From assembly GCA_964019415.1 (NCBI GenBank), contig OZ025869.1:6334882-6398881 (forward strand): DNA of 64,000 nucleotides, in the 5' to 3' direction. Below are positions 53,172-63,963 of this stretch, in pieces (position 1 is the stretch's first letter; each line of letters opens with the position of its first letter). The stretch comes from Ianthella basta. Lineage: Eukaryota > Porifera > Demospongiae > Verongiida > Ianthellidae. Both the position numbers and the translations under genes were made by a program. Under the pieces are notes generated by a model, which was not told the origin of the DNA, made no database searches, and worked only from the letters and a program-made list of their open reading frames with translations.

Positions 53172-54231
53172 CTAACAGAAAAGCCCGCCTTCGGCGGGCT
53201 GTCCTGCTATGGCGCGCCGACGAAGGCTACCCGGCACCAGCATGTCCACGCCAGCACATTGACGATAGCTATTCAGGGGCCAACAGGTTGGCAACAGCTG
53301 TGTGGGTCCCAGCAGTCATCAATGGCCTATCTGACATCGTGTGCATGTGAAAACGTCAGTGCATCACACAGACTAACAATGATTGGAGTATTCAAACGTC
53401 ATATGACCATAATAATATAGTGCAGGTCAACAAGCCAATGACCATGGCACACGTTAGCTAACCTGACAATGATACAACATTGTCAGGTTAGCTAACGTGT
53501 GCCATGGTCATTGGCTTGTTGTCTTTAACTTTAAGATGCTGCAGTGCACCTACGCGACTGAGTGCAATATCCAGTTCGTCATGAGAAAACAGAGGCCTGT
53601 GTAAGTAAATACCAATGGTGTGTCTGGTCCTGGGGTTTAGCTAGCTAGCTAGCTACATGATGAGCAAGCACGTAAAGTTGCTGAGGCTGGGCAAGAAAAA
53701 CGCTAAGGAGCTAACCGCAGGCAGTCTTGATCCTGTTGCAATTGCTGCTGACAGTGGTCTAGATGATCCTCTGTTAGGACAGGCTCATCCACTGTAGTCT
53801 CTCTTGGAGATCGCCCGTAATGGTGGAGAGCGCAAAGTCATCAGGAAGCACAGGCGTTTCGCGGGATATGCCTGTGGGAAGCGCGGTCCCTGTCTGTTGG
53901 GCATGGTTGGCTTCGCTGGTTGCTGGCGTCAGTGCGCTGAGCTTCTCCTACAAAGACCATTGCTTTCAGTTGCACTGCCACCTCGCACTCCTTGGCAACC
54001 TTTGGCAAAGATGGCATCGTTATCCGAAAAAAACATGGCTGCCACAACGGTATATCTCCGATTGTCTTCGCAGAGGCATCGCGTGTGGCTGTTTTCGCGT
54101 CACGGCTGAATCGAATGGAGGTAGTCCGAAGTGCTGTATAAGAAAGCTTGCCATTTTCGCGTTGCAAAACGCTAAACGCTGCTAAGAATACGGAACACGG
54201 ATACTCAGGCTTAGCTCCATTATATATAGGA
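53172..54231 (-). mobile_element. Non-autonomous Helitron, 1.06 kb
   Basis: On the minus strand the element starts TCCTATATATAATGGAGC and ends with hairpin GCCCGCCGAAGGCGGGC, then TTTTCTGTTAG. A 5' TC, a GC-rich hairpin about 7 bp before the end, and a terminal TTAG (a variant of CTRR) are Helitron marks. It lies between A and T with no target duplication. The uninterrupted site (ATTTGTATGGTGCAAAG) is present in family copy B at 34800-34816. No Rep/helicase is encoded. The inner part holds a 43-bp perfect hairpin and a possible captured fragment (MSKHVKLLRLGKKNAKEL). Confidence 0.85.
53428..53521. repeat. Perfect 43-bp inverted repeat with 8-nt loop
   Basis: Arms 53428-53470 and 53479-53521 are exact complements, beginning CAACAAGCCAATGACCATGG. 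The loop is GATACAAC. It lies within the Helitron. Such perfection suggests a recent fold-back event or an assembly fold-back. Confidence 0.9.
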
Positions 54232-55100
54232 TGGTGCAAAGATTGTGTGACCACAAAGGCCTGCAATTGCAGGAATCTACTGGGTGGTGGACTTACTTCC
54301 AGAAGTGGCAACTGACCCTTGCCATGAGGTGTGCCAAGAGCATTGCACGCACCAGGGTCATTGCCTCTGACAGTGATGTTCTCAAGAAGTATTATGACAT
54401 GTGATATCCCAAAGTATATAAAGCAAATACAACAAGAGTGTCTTCTTCTTTACCTTTAATATATAGTTTCTGTATACTCTGCAGTTTTGTGCGACTAGTG
54501 ATTCGGGACTTTAGTTGCAGCTACAGACGATGAAAACCCTAGGTAAAGCTATTGTACATTGATATAATTATGTCCAAAATCACACTATAACAGATGTTAC
54601 TAGCCTATAGCTTGCACTGTTTTCTCTCTGGTGCATGTCTCATGCAGGTACCACTGCTGTAAAGGTCAGGCAGGAACCTTCCAGTGGCTTTCTGCACTAA
54701 AGCACCCACTGGTTGTGTTGGGCTGGCTAATCACCCACCATGGATCTTTCACTGCGATTACGTTTTACCAAGGAATTCAGTTTCAAGGTGACCTTAATCC
54801 CAGGTGCACGCAGGGAGGACAAAACATTGGCCAGTCCAACTACGTGCCAAACCCGATGTGTGCCTCACCTGATGGTGGCCTCTCAATGGGGGAAGCACAG
54901 GTGATCTTGACCCGGTTGGAACCGTCGGTTCTACCAGGCATGGCAGCAAAGAGCAGAATACTCTGGAACGCAGAGAAGGAGAAGCGCCTCATGAGGCTCT
55001 ACGAGTTCAGTTCTGCTGATTCGTCACGGGGCTGTGCCAGGGGGCTTCTGGGGTTGTGGACCCTTAACTATCCAGAGTACCCCTCGACTTGAGATGGCTA

Positions 55101-55328
55101 AGCCACCTACCTCTGGCTATTGAGAGAGATCAACCTGAAAGGGAGAAGCAGAAAGTGGAACGGTGTTCACGTGGACAGCAAACAACGTGTGCTTGCGCTT
55201 GTTATTTTTTTGTAACATTGTGTAACATTACTGCATCCTTAACCTTGATTTCTATATGGGAATCTCTATGGTAATGCGTCCAGTCAATGACTGAGGTTAC
55301 CAGCACAATCTTTAGCCTTGGGGTTTCA
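55101..55328. other. End of family R copy C, no gene
   Basis: Shares GAGAGAGATCAACCTGAAAG and GTTCACGTGGACAGCAAACAA, in part, with 35455-35520. Otherwise non-coding. Confidence 0.4.
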
Positions 55329-55690
55329 ATTTAAGCAAGAAGCTAGAAAGGAAGGAGAAAGTTGCAAGACTTTTACTGTGAAATGGAAAAGTGGAGGGAA
55401 GAGGCTGAAGAAGCAAAGAAGTGAGTGCCCTTTCCTATAATAAAATTGCAGTATCATGTGTTGTGACTGGAGCTGGAATATACTGTGCATATGGCCTAAC
55501 TAGGTGGGTAATGAAGCAGTAGATTCTTCATTTAAGCAAGAAGTTAGAAAGGAAAGAAAGTGTTGCAAGACTTTCACTGTGTAATGGAAAAGTGAAGGGA
55601 AGAGGCCAAAGAAGCAAAGAAGTGAGTGCCCATTCCCATAATAAAATTGCAGTATCATGTGTTGTGACTGGAGCTGGAATACATTATAAA
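55329..55690. repeat. Tandem duplication, period about 200 bp
   Basis: ATTTAAGCAAGAAGYTAGAA through CAGTATCATGTGTTGTGACT and GGAGCTGGAATA occurs at 55330-55480 and 55530-55682 with about 10 percent divergence. Confidence 0.85.
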
Positions 55691-56031
55691 AGATGTCTCC
55701 TCTCTGAAGTGTAGATGTAAGATTGAAAGTGATGAGCAAAGAAGAAGACTGGAAGAAAAGAATAGATGTTGGAGGCAGTGGTGAAGCACATGGAGGAGGA
55801 TAGATGCAGCACAGCTAATTAAAGAACAGCAGCATTGGTCTGCAGTGGATGCACTGCAGGCCGGTGTTGAACTCCCAATTATGTCTTTAACTCTAAGATT
55901 ACGCGTAGTTCCTTTTCCTCACTTTAGGTCATGGGCTACTACATCGCTTCCATGGGTTGCTGGATGAGTAGCCTCCTTGGCTAAAGCCCTCCCATTAAAT
56001 TAAGATTCCAAATCCAAATTCAAATTTCACA
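55691..56031. other. No gene recognised
   Basis: Purine-rich then mixed sequence leading into the duplicated block. No motif. Confidence 0.4.
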
Positions 56032-57325
56032 GTTCACCCTAGCCAAATTCCAGTAGTTTATGTACTCTCCAACAGGAAACTTGATTTGCTTCTATTCCCA
56101 TTTCTTTCTACCGATGCAAAGCAAGAGTCGCTTGTCCATACAGTTCACACTTCATCATTCGCACCCGTTGATGAAGAATGACAGTTTCACGGTATAGTGT
56201 CTTCTGGTTTCCCTTTGTCACCTGGATAGGTTTTCTCTATAATGGTTGTCATCAAGGAAATAAAAAAAAAAAGGATGGCTAGCAAGCCATCTGATTAGTT
56301 CACTTGAGCACGAGATTATGCAAGTAAATGTTGTGGAAGAAAGGGAGCAGAAGTTCAAAGAAATAAGCTTGAAGACAAAGGGAGACGACATGAGGCAGAC
56401 ATTCTGGAGGAAAAAACACATCTGGAAGAAATGAAGAGGTTGGAAGCAATGAAGCACAGCTACATAACTTTAGCTCACTTTAGTTACTTTTTGCCTTGCA
56501 GATTGCACGTTCTAAATACTTGGCACACACCTTTACCGTGTGGAATAGCACCTCAAGTCTTGGCCGTCATGGACCACATGCAAACAGGGCAAAATTGCTT
56601 GCGCTGCCAAAACTGGAAGAGTGGGAAGTCTAGCCAACATGATGGCATTCATCCAGACAAAGTAGTGTATAAAGAAGTTCTCTTTAAAAGACACAGTTGC
56701 ACAATTACACAGTTGCATACATTTGCATGTGGAGATATTTGAAGCTCTCTCGAATAGAGAAGCATTCTACATCGATTCTACACGTCCAAAAAACGCAACA
56801 TTGTAACGGTTCCGAAGTGGCTTGTAACAACTCCATAGATGGCAGTCTGATTACAACCCATAATCTCCCAATTTCACATCTGTTCTATTTTTTGGGAATG
56901 TATCATGTCCAGGTTGTAATTATTGTGGGCACTAGTCGATACCACATAGAATAAGTACCTGTTAATAACACATTGAAAAGTGCATTGTATTGGTTTCAAA
57001 GTCGTATCTGACTGTCATAGTGGAATCAGGAAGTGTGAAAAGTGAATTGTGAGCCATTTTCACTGCGATAATTTATGTAAATTCTGTTAAATGGTAGAGA
57101 CCACTTTCACTGCAGTTGCTACATTTGACATCTGTTGTTGGTGTCGTCACTCCCTTGTCAGCGAAGTACTCCAGGCAGTTAGCCTTCTGCATCAGCTGTG
57201 TCAGTGCTTGCAGCGATCTCATGTTGGTTGCCCTGAGCAGCAAAGTGATATTGTAATGAATAGAATTTGCATGCATAAGCATCCCAACATGGATGTAAAA
57301 TAATCCACTGATTAACTATACATGA
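56032..57325. repeat. Duplicated block, copy 2
   Basis: Matches 23709-24408, then 24928-25296, then directly 27168-27410 of copy 1. Compared with copy 1 it lacks about 510 bp and about 1.87 kb. Both junctions are clean; the second falls at a short shared CTGT/TTAAATGG overlap. The missing 1.87 kb of copy 1 contains the unrecognised spliced gene and the degraded ribozyme. Confidence 0.75.
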
Positions 57326-57419
57326 AAGGTGCGAACAAAATGGTAGCGGCTAACTGCGGTAGGTAAAAATTGTCTGAAGACAGCCTGCCAGTAGAGATAC
57401 TGACCGGCCAAGACAATGA

Positions 57420-58436
57420 GTGCCTCAGAATTGGAGCTTGGAATGTGTGATCAATGAATGGGAAAGATTGGGAGTTCATTGAAGAGATGAGGAAGTACGA
57501 TCTCTGTATCCTCGGCATTAGCGAGACGAAGAGGAAAGGTAGTGGTGCCAGAGACATTGAAGACTACTACACGATCTACTTGGGAGTGAGCAAGGGCAGG
57601 GCGAGAGCGGGTGTAGTTGTGGTCCTTTCAGAGAGAATGAGAAAGTGCACAAAGAGTTGGAAGTGCGTAAGCAAGAGAATTGTGGTGGTGAAGGTGGCAA
57701 AAGAGTGCTACATGTTGGTGCAAGCATATGCTCCAACAGACGACAGCAAGAGTGAGGCCAAAGACCAGTTCTATGCTGAGATGCAGAAGGTTGTGGGGAA
57801 TGTAGGAAGAATGGAGACTTCAATTGTTATGGGCAACCTAAATGCAAGAGTGGGTAGAAATATGGAAGTTTGGGGTGGTGTTCTTGGGTGTCACGGGAGG
57901 ATGCTAGAAATGAGAGTGGGGAAAGGCTGTTGAGGTTTTGTTCAGTGAATGAGTTGATGATCACCAACACATGGTATCCACATAAGGACATACATAAGGA
58001 CATACATAAGTACACATGGATTTGCCCAGGGAGGCAACTGAGGAGCCTGTTTGATTACTTTCTGGTGAGAAGGGTACATGATGTGAAGGTAGTGAGAGGT
58101 GCAGAGATAGGGAGTGATCGTCATCTGGTCTTGATGAAGATGAGCATGAGGAGCAAGGTAGAAAGAAAGAATAGGGTGAAGAATAAAGCAAGGGTAAAGA
58201 TAGAGAGACTAAACGGTTGAAATATCAGTGTAGAATTAGGCAGAAAATTAATAGTGGTAGGAGACACGAAGGTCAGGCAGAGGGGGCAACTGTTGAAGAG
58301 GCATGGGTTGAGTTTAAAGAGGCTATACTGAGCATGGCTGTGGAAGTGTGTGGGATGAAACGGTCAAAGGGTCAGCAAAAGAGGACAAAATGGTGGAATA
58401 ATGAGGTGAAGAAAGCAGTGAGGATGAAGAAGATAG
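57420..58436 (+). pseudogene. LINE apurinic-type endonuclease, copy 2 (longer)
   Basis: It reads MNGKDWEFIEEMRKYDLCIL, GISETKRKGSGARDIEDYYT, CYMLVQAYAPTDDSKSEAKD and METSIVMGNLNARVGRNMEV. After a frame change come LLRFCSVNELMITNTWYPHK, YTWICPGRQLRSLFDYFLVR and GAEIGSDRHLVLMKMSMRSK. QKRTKWWNNEVKKAVRMKKI closes the domain. N, E, D-N, SDH-like (GSDRHLV) motifs of the endonuclease are in order. This is the first third of a LINE ORF2 of RTE feel. It is cut off at 58436 by the third copy of the Cys-rich repeat, and no reverse transcriptase follows. Confidence 0.8.
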
Positions 58437-58437
58437 T

Positions 58438-58665
58438 GTCCACATTCACTGCAGTTGCTACATCTGACATCTCTTGTTGATGTCATCACTCCCTTGTCAG
58501 CGAAGTACTCCAGGCAGTTAGCCTTCTGCATCAGCTGTGTCAGTGCTTGCAGCGATCTCATGTTGGTTGCCCTGAGCAGCAAAGTGATATTGTAATGAAT
58601 AGAATTTGCATGCATAAGCATCCCAACATGGATGTAAAATAATCCACTGATTAACTATACGTACA
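58438..58665. repeat. Third copy of the Cys-rich repeat
   Basis: Same as 27185-27410 and 57105-57325, from TTCACTGCAGTTGCTACATC to AATCCACTGATTAACTATAC. It follows the LINE endonuclease in the same orientation as the copy before it, so the 57-58 kb LINE is bracketed by direct copies about 1.34 kb apart. Confidence 0.8.
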
Positions 58666-58880
58666 TCCATTAAGACAATTACCTGAAGAGGTGAGGTAGT
58701 CATCAAGCTTAGCTTGCGACGCTACCGGGCGATCTACCAGGTGGTGGTCAATCTGCTCGACTGGTACCCTCTGAAACAGAGACAGAAGGGAGTGATGAAG
58801 AAAGTTACAGGATATCCCCACTTTGCATCAATGCGTAAATTTCAATTTCTCGTGCACCTCACCTGGCTCTCCTCCCCTCA
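58666..58880. other. No gene recognised
   Basis: A frame beginning YRAIYQVVVNLLDWYPLKQR at 58714 runs into the minisatellite. It may be a short exon, but it has no recognised family. Confidence 0.3.
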
Positions 58881-58884
58881 TCTT

Positions 58885-59605
58885 GGGTTCCCACAGCCTC
58901 CCCCCACTCAGTCCCCACACCCTCCCACCACTCAGTCCGCATACCCTCCCCCTACTCAGTCCCCATACCCTCCCCCCACTCAGTCCGCATACCCTCCCCC
59001 CAATCAGTCCGCATATCCTCCCCCCACTCAGTCCCTATACCCTCCCCCACTCAGTCTGCATACCCTCCCCTCACTCAGTCCGCATACCCTCCCCTACTCA
59101 GTCCGCATACCCTCCCCCCACTCAGTCCCCTCCCCCTCCCCCCACTCAGTCCCCATACCCTCCCCCTCCCCCTCCCCTACTCAGTCCCCATACCCTCCCT
59201 TCACTCAGTCCCCATACCCTCCCCCCCCCACTCAGTCCCCATACCCTCCCTTCACTCAATCCCCATACCCTCCCCCCACTCAGTCCCCATACCCTCCCTT
59301 CACTCAATCCCCATACTCTCCCCCCACTCAGTCCGCATACCCTCCCCCTACTCAGTCCGCATACTCTCCCCCCACTGTCCCCTTGCCCTCCCCCTACTCA
59401 GTCCGCATACCCTCCCTCGACTCAGTCCCCATACCCTCCCTTCACTCAGTCCCCATATCCTCCCCCCACTCAGTCCCCATACCCTCCCCCCACTCAGTCC
59501 CACTCAGTCCACATACTCTCCCCCCACTCGGTCCCCATACCCTCCCCCCACTCAGTCCCCATACCCTCCCCCCACTCAGACCACATACCCTCCCCCTACT
59601 CATTC
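58885..59605. repeat. 24-bp minisatellite, about 30 units
   Basis: The unit is CCATACCCTCCCCCCACTCAGT with variants (GCATACC, TTCACTCAATC). The long open frames across it (Pro/Ser/Thr-rich) come from the lack of stops in the unit and are not counted as genes. Very strand-asymmetric: almost no G on the plus strand. Confidence 0.92.
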
Positions 59606-59819
59606 CACGGCGATTAACAACTGCCATTTTTGTACACGCACGTGTATCATATTTCACACGCGTGTCAGATGCATGGTGCATGGCTTAGTACTACTATACA
59701 AAATAACTGCATGTTTGCATACTGTCAGTCATGCAATATTGAGGTAACTCCATTTCTATCATTTTATAACCTGTTTTATAGGTATCCAGGTTCTATATTG
59801 TTCTGTATTATGATTATGA

Positions 59820-60315
59820 TCAGGGAAGCAAAGAATCTGATAATCATGAAGACGTTGAAGTTACTTGTGTGCCCGACTCACAGGAATTCATACATTCACA
59901 GGAATTGGATGAGCTACAGGATATACCACCTACCCTTCACCCAAGCCTTGCATTTGAGGATTTGCCTATAGTCAGTGAGAATTCATATTTTATATGACTG
60001 TATTTCTAGGGCTGTCCATACCACCAAGGTAAGTATAAGTAGCATGCCACTGTTGTCTAACTGCAGTGAGTTTGTATGTATCTGAAATTTGCTCAATATA
60101 TGAATAGAATGTTATTAAAATATTTATTTTCTTTCACAGACCTAAATGACTCTTGTGAATCAGAAATATGGGAGATTATCAAAGAAGAGGAAGACTGTAT
60201 TTATATGGAATGGTTGCCTGTACAGGAATACCTTCCACAGGCACAGCCAATGTCTTTTGACAGGCCTACTTCCACCAGCATGGACAAGGGTTTTAATGAG
60301 AAAAAAGAGAACTGA
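59820..60315 (+). pseudogene. C-terminal remnant of a RAG1-NTD-like element gene
   Basis: A first block after a CAG acceptor near 59822 reads EDVEVTCVPDSQEFIHSQEL and LHPSLAFEDLPI. In the gene at 10286-14867 the penultimate exon reads NEVTCVPDTPERGDQELIPA and IAFEGLD. A second block after a TTTCACAG acceptor (60139) reads DLNDSCESEIWEI and ends in a stop at 60313-60315, as the last exon there has DNEDMWQSCDSSEY. Exon borders are conserved in place. No other exons or terminal repeats were found nearby, so only the last two exons survive. Confidence 0.55.
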
Positions 60316-61450
60316 CAATAAGTATATTCATGTCAATGTTATGACTATAGCTATATAGATGATCTATCTATGATCTTTATCTATATAGTACACGTGCATG
60401 TGATTTGTATCTTTACACATAGCTAGGTGCAAGTGCAATAAACACAATTAGCATTTTATTGTAATGATCGAGTGGTTATATAGTAGCTAGCTGGTGCTGT
60501 ATGTACTTTAAGCTTTTGTTTGAACACTTGATGATCTGCGCAAGATCTGCTCTCTGTCTTCAAATTCTTCCAGCTGAATAGCTATAGGAATGCATGCAAG
60601 AACAAAATTAAAAGGTTTATAAAGAGCTGCTGTGCAGACTCATTGGCCAGTCACATCGCGCCAAACCGCCACACAAAGCATAATACTGTTATAGCTAGCT
60701 ACATAGCTGAGATCGTCATCTTAAAATACATTCTGCTGCACCCAGAGATATAAGAAAAACAAAGTTCATTAATTTTTCAACCCACAAACTAGAGACATGA
60801 ATTCAATGTGTGTGTGTGTGTGCATGAGAGAGTGTTGCTTAACATGTAACTTCATGATGCATGACTACATATCACGATATTATAATTATATATTAGTACG
60901 CAATTTTTATTTGAAGATGCAGAAACAACAATAACATTATTATAAAGCATATGCATGATGAATATGACAAGTCATTGTGAGCTTAGTCTCGTCCCCAGCC
61001 CCACTTACACTAAAATGGCTGCTGCCCGCAATAAGTGGGTCTGGCACATTTTGCTGCATTTCTTGGGTTTGCTGTCTCAGGATTACCAGGATCCTGGAAA
61101 GCCAATCAGTTTACAGCCTGGATTATATTGTAGTCTGCTCGAGGTATGAAATACAGTGGGAAACGCTTATTGATGTAGCTCTCGTGCATATTATACCATA
61201 ACCTTAAAACCTTAGCTAGTGCTGTTTGGACTGCAGCTGCCAACGAATTATGTATCGATACCCTTTTGAATACGTATTCAGCACCACCCATTCCCTATAA
61301 TTTTCGAATTCGGATCCATAAGGATGTTGTTTTAGCGCGCTTAGGCACCACGTGTGGCTATGCAAGTGTCATGTTGCATATGTAAGAATGCGCTGCAGGA
61401 TCACTCCTGTAGGAGGACAATCAGCCCAGTAAACTCCAGTAACAGCAAAA
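60316..61450. other. No gene recognised
   Basis: AT-rich, with a short TG run at 60810-60822. A frame at 60997-61142 (KMAAARNKWVWHILLHFLGL) ends at a GAG/GTATGA donor and might be a small exon, but nothing supports it. Confidence 0.35.
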
Positions 61451-61452
61451 TC

Positions 61453-61554
61453 AGGGGAACTGTCAGCCCTGACAAGTGTCGGCGATACATTGGGCACTTG
61501 AAAAAGGTAATCTTGAAAGTGATCGAATGCAGCGGAAGTGCTACTGGATACTAA
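61453..61554 (+). pseudogene. Tc1/mariner transposase, C-terminal 33 residues
   Basis: GTVSPDKCRRYIGHLKKVIL and ECSGSATGY then stop matches the end of the Tc1 at 36881 (ETVDATKCCRYINHLSKVLP, ECEGGPTGY). Nothing upstream matches, so this is a 5'-truncated remnant. Confidence 0.7.
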
Positions 61555-62244
61555 CGAGAGACTTGTATTGTATGTATATGTACGTACATACGTAACTGCA
61601 ACACTGACTTGATGTTTTGATATGTCTTCCGTATGAGTATTATACTATATATATTCCAATTATTAAGTTCTAAATGCTTGATACTGTGTTCTAAGACTTT
61701 TAGGCTCCTCAGGAAAGTGTAACTCTAGTAGTAGCTTATCTTAAGCTTGTCATTTGTTTATGGTAATCAACTAAACAAACATTAAGCACATTGCGTGGGT
61801 GTGGGAGCATTGTGATTAACCACAAGTGACCTTTCTTTCTTTGTACATTCCCACACACATTGTACACTTGCTGTGCACTATGTGTGAATGTATGTATGCA
61901 TAGGGCACATTACTGCATGTACATACGTACACATTACATGATGTGTGCATACAGCCATATTGTTCTTTGGTGATTAATTGCAAATGGCACCTCATGCATT
62001 ACAGACACACACACACACACATTGCACATGCACACACACGCAAACTGGTACATCGCAATAGCTTCGGTGCATGGCATTCAGATCGAAACAGAACGAACAA
62101 TCTTTTTGCATAATTCTGCAATGTACGTACATATAGAACTCTGGACAAAGAAGTATAATACTTGTCCCTTAAAGTAACAAAGAAGTTGCTCTAAACACAT
62201 GCACAACAAGTACGTATGTTCTACATAAATACAAAGAGTCAGTG
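61555..62244. other. No gene recognised
   Basis: AT-rich, with CA/TA-rich patches (61985-62040). It probably includes the 3' untranslated part of the BEN-like gene on the minus strand. Confidence 0.4.
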
Positions 62245-63963
62245 TTATCTCCTCAGGCATTTGCATGCTTGCGTCACTGACTCTTGGGCCTCCTTCCACT
62301 TCCTTTCAAAATCCTCTGGACAATTCCAGTAATGTGGAAATTGTCCAAAGACAGTGGTCTTAAGCAGAGCCAATTCCATTTGAGGAAGTGCTGGTATGCC
62401 AGTCCAGCCTCTTGGAGTGCACCTCTTCATCACTTCTTTACCAAATGTTGCTTCGCGTGCCAATTTGACAGAAAGCTCGCCTATCTTGCACTCTGTATGT
62501 AGTGCTGAATACTTACGCAAGACAACAGTAATGGGTGCAAGTTTTGACTTGTCGATTTCACTTGATGTCAGCTCTTCATACTTGATACTCACCGGAGCAA
62601 TTGGTAATGGTAGGTGTGGCAATACCAAAGGTGACTCCAAGCTCCGTGACTGGGCTGACGGGGTGAAGGGCAGCTGATCCTGACCGACTCCGGTGTTCAG
62701 CATGTGGCTTGACTGGGTGATGTGGCCCTGAGGTAGAGGGGCAATGGGCAGTGGATCCTCCAGGCTCTGTGACTGAGCTGACGGGGTGAAGGGCAGCTGA
62801 TCCTGATCGACTCTGGTGTTCAGCATGTGGCTTGGCTGAGTGATGTGGCCCTGAGTTAGAAGGGCAATGGGCAGTGGATCCTCCAGGCTCTGTGACTGAG
62901 CTGACGGGGTAAAGGGTAGCTGATCCTGATCAACTCCAGTGTTCAGCATGTGGCTTAGCTGAGTGATGTGGCCCTGAGTTAGAGGGGCAATAGGCAATGG
63001 ATCCTCCAGGCTCTGTGACTGAGCTGACGGGGTGAAGAGCAGCTGATCCTGATCGACTCCGGTGTTCAGCATGTGGCTTGGCTGAGTGATGTGGCCCTGA
63101 GTTAGAGGGGCAATGGGCAGTGGATCCTCCAGGCTCTGTGACTGAGCTGACGGGGTGAAGGGCAGCTGATCCTGATCGACTTCGGTGTTCAGCATGTGGC
63201 TTGGCTGGGTAATGTGGCCCTGAGGTAGAGGGGCAATGGGAAGTGCAGAGTCCATGCTCTGCGTGTGGGACGGCTGGGTGATGGGCGGGAAAGGTGCCCC
63301 ATAGTTCTGTGTCTCAGTTGGGCGAGTTGCAATAGGGCAGATGGCAATATGTTTATTTAGCTTCTTGTTGCTCTCTTCTACTGCCTTCTGTAGGGCGTCC
63401 AAGCTCTTTTCCAGCTTCCGAACTGTTTCCTTTATAAACTGACATCTTTGCACATTTCGTCAGCCAGTGTTGTTCTTTGTTCTTCAAAGTCAAATTCAGC
63501 TAGATCCAGGATTACTCCTGTTGGCTGACTCTGGTCTTTGTGACGTTGACTTCTATCGTTGCACCTTTTCTTTGCTGGTGGTCTTGTGGGTTGAGCACTG
63601 GCTGGCAACCTCCTTCGAAGGTACTGAGAGTTCTCTTTGAGGAATCTGATTCTCCACCTGTCCATCGATGAATTCATCTGCCATCAATGACATATCCCTT
63701 TGCGATCCTATAGATTGCAGGTGCGATTGTAGGTGTTTTAGAAGTATACATACGTACTACAGATACAAAAACGTACCAATCTGGACGGTTGTTCCCACGT
63801 AGGACTTCTTCCCAATGAGAACTTGGCAGGTTTCTCCGACGACAGGAGGTTCAGCAAACTTGGACAGGGCTACAACGCTCACGCAGTCCTTGCCTGCCCA
63901 GTAGACGAGCGCATGGTCGTCTGCCGGCTTCTGCATAGCTCTCAACGTAGACCGTAGATTCAT
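62245..63963 (-). CDS. BEN-domain-like gene, copy 1, with 41-residue repeats
   Basis: Exon 1 (63963-63772) starts MNLRSTLRAMQKPADDHALV and reads YWAGKDCVSVVALSKF, VVGETCQVLIGKKSYVG, ending at a GTACGT donor. Exon 2 follows a GGCAG acceptor (63681) with PAKKRCNDRSQRHKDQ, PTGVILDLAEFDFEEQ and EMCKDV, then one frame change. The main block (63453-62245) begins with a coiled coil (IKETVRKLEKSLDALQKAVE), continues with five copies of a 41-residue repeat (GHITQPSHMLNTGVDQDQ, LPFTPSAQSQSLEDPLPIAP) and ends in a BEN-like domain (CKIGELSVKLAREATFGKEV, CTPRGWTGIPALPQMELALL, FERKWKEAQESVTQACKCLR). The C-terminal half is nearly intact. Role likely DNA binding or chromatin contact (family knowledge); it may be element-borne. 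Confidence 0.6.
62640..63245. repeat. 123-bp coding minisatellite in the BEN-like gene
   Basis: GGATCCTCCAGGCTCTGTGA begins units at 62753, 62876, 62999 and 63122, exactly 123 bp apart, so the frame is kept. A fifth, diverged unit lies at the 62640 end. Confidence 0.9.

Larger units (their letters stand above)
52556..55100 (+). repeat. Repeat family R, copy C (interrupted by a Helitron)
   Basis: This is the longest copy of the family also found at 22402 and 34607. It includes KSLVSQTETVRGQGYMKD, HPERERFHGRQVDADHFYIG, QGRYYQVLLLDLSGIWMMLK, and from 54631 a 153-residue open frame with GTFQWLSALKHPLVVLGWLI, GGLSMGEAQVILTRLEPSVL and KSRILWNAEKEKRLMRLYEF. The latter is the best-preserved piece. 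No family is recognised. Several frame breaks occur. A Helitron sits inside at 53172-54231. Confidence 0.5.

Noticed and set aside
53184-53200. GC hairpin that looks like a bacterial terminator
   Set aside because: The surroundings are eukaryotic, and the hairpin fits the 3' end of the Helitron on the minus strand.
58714-59688. Open frames of 264-324 residues rich in Pro, Ser and Thr
   Set aside because: They cross the 24-bp minisatellite in two frames at once; the unit has no stop codons.
61354-61452. CCICKNALQDHSCRR as a zinc finger upstream of the Tc1 tail
   Set aside because: Cys spacing fits no finger I know, and it is probably unrelated sequence joined in frame to the Tc1 remnant.
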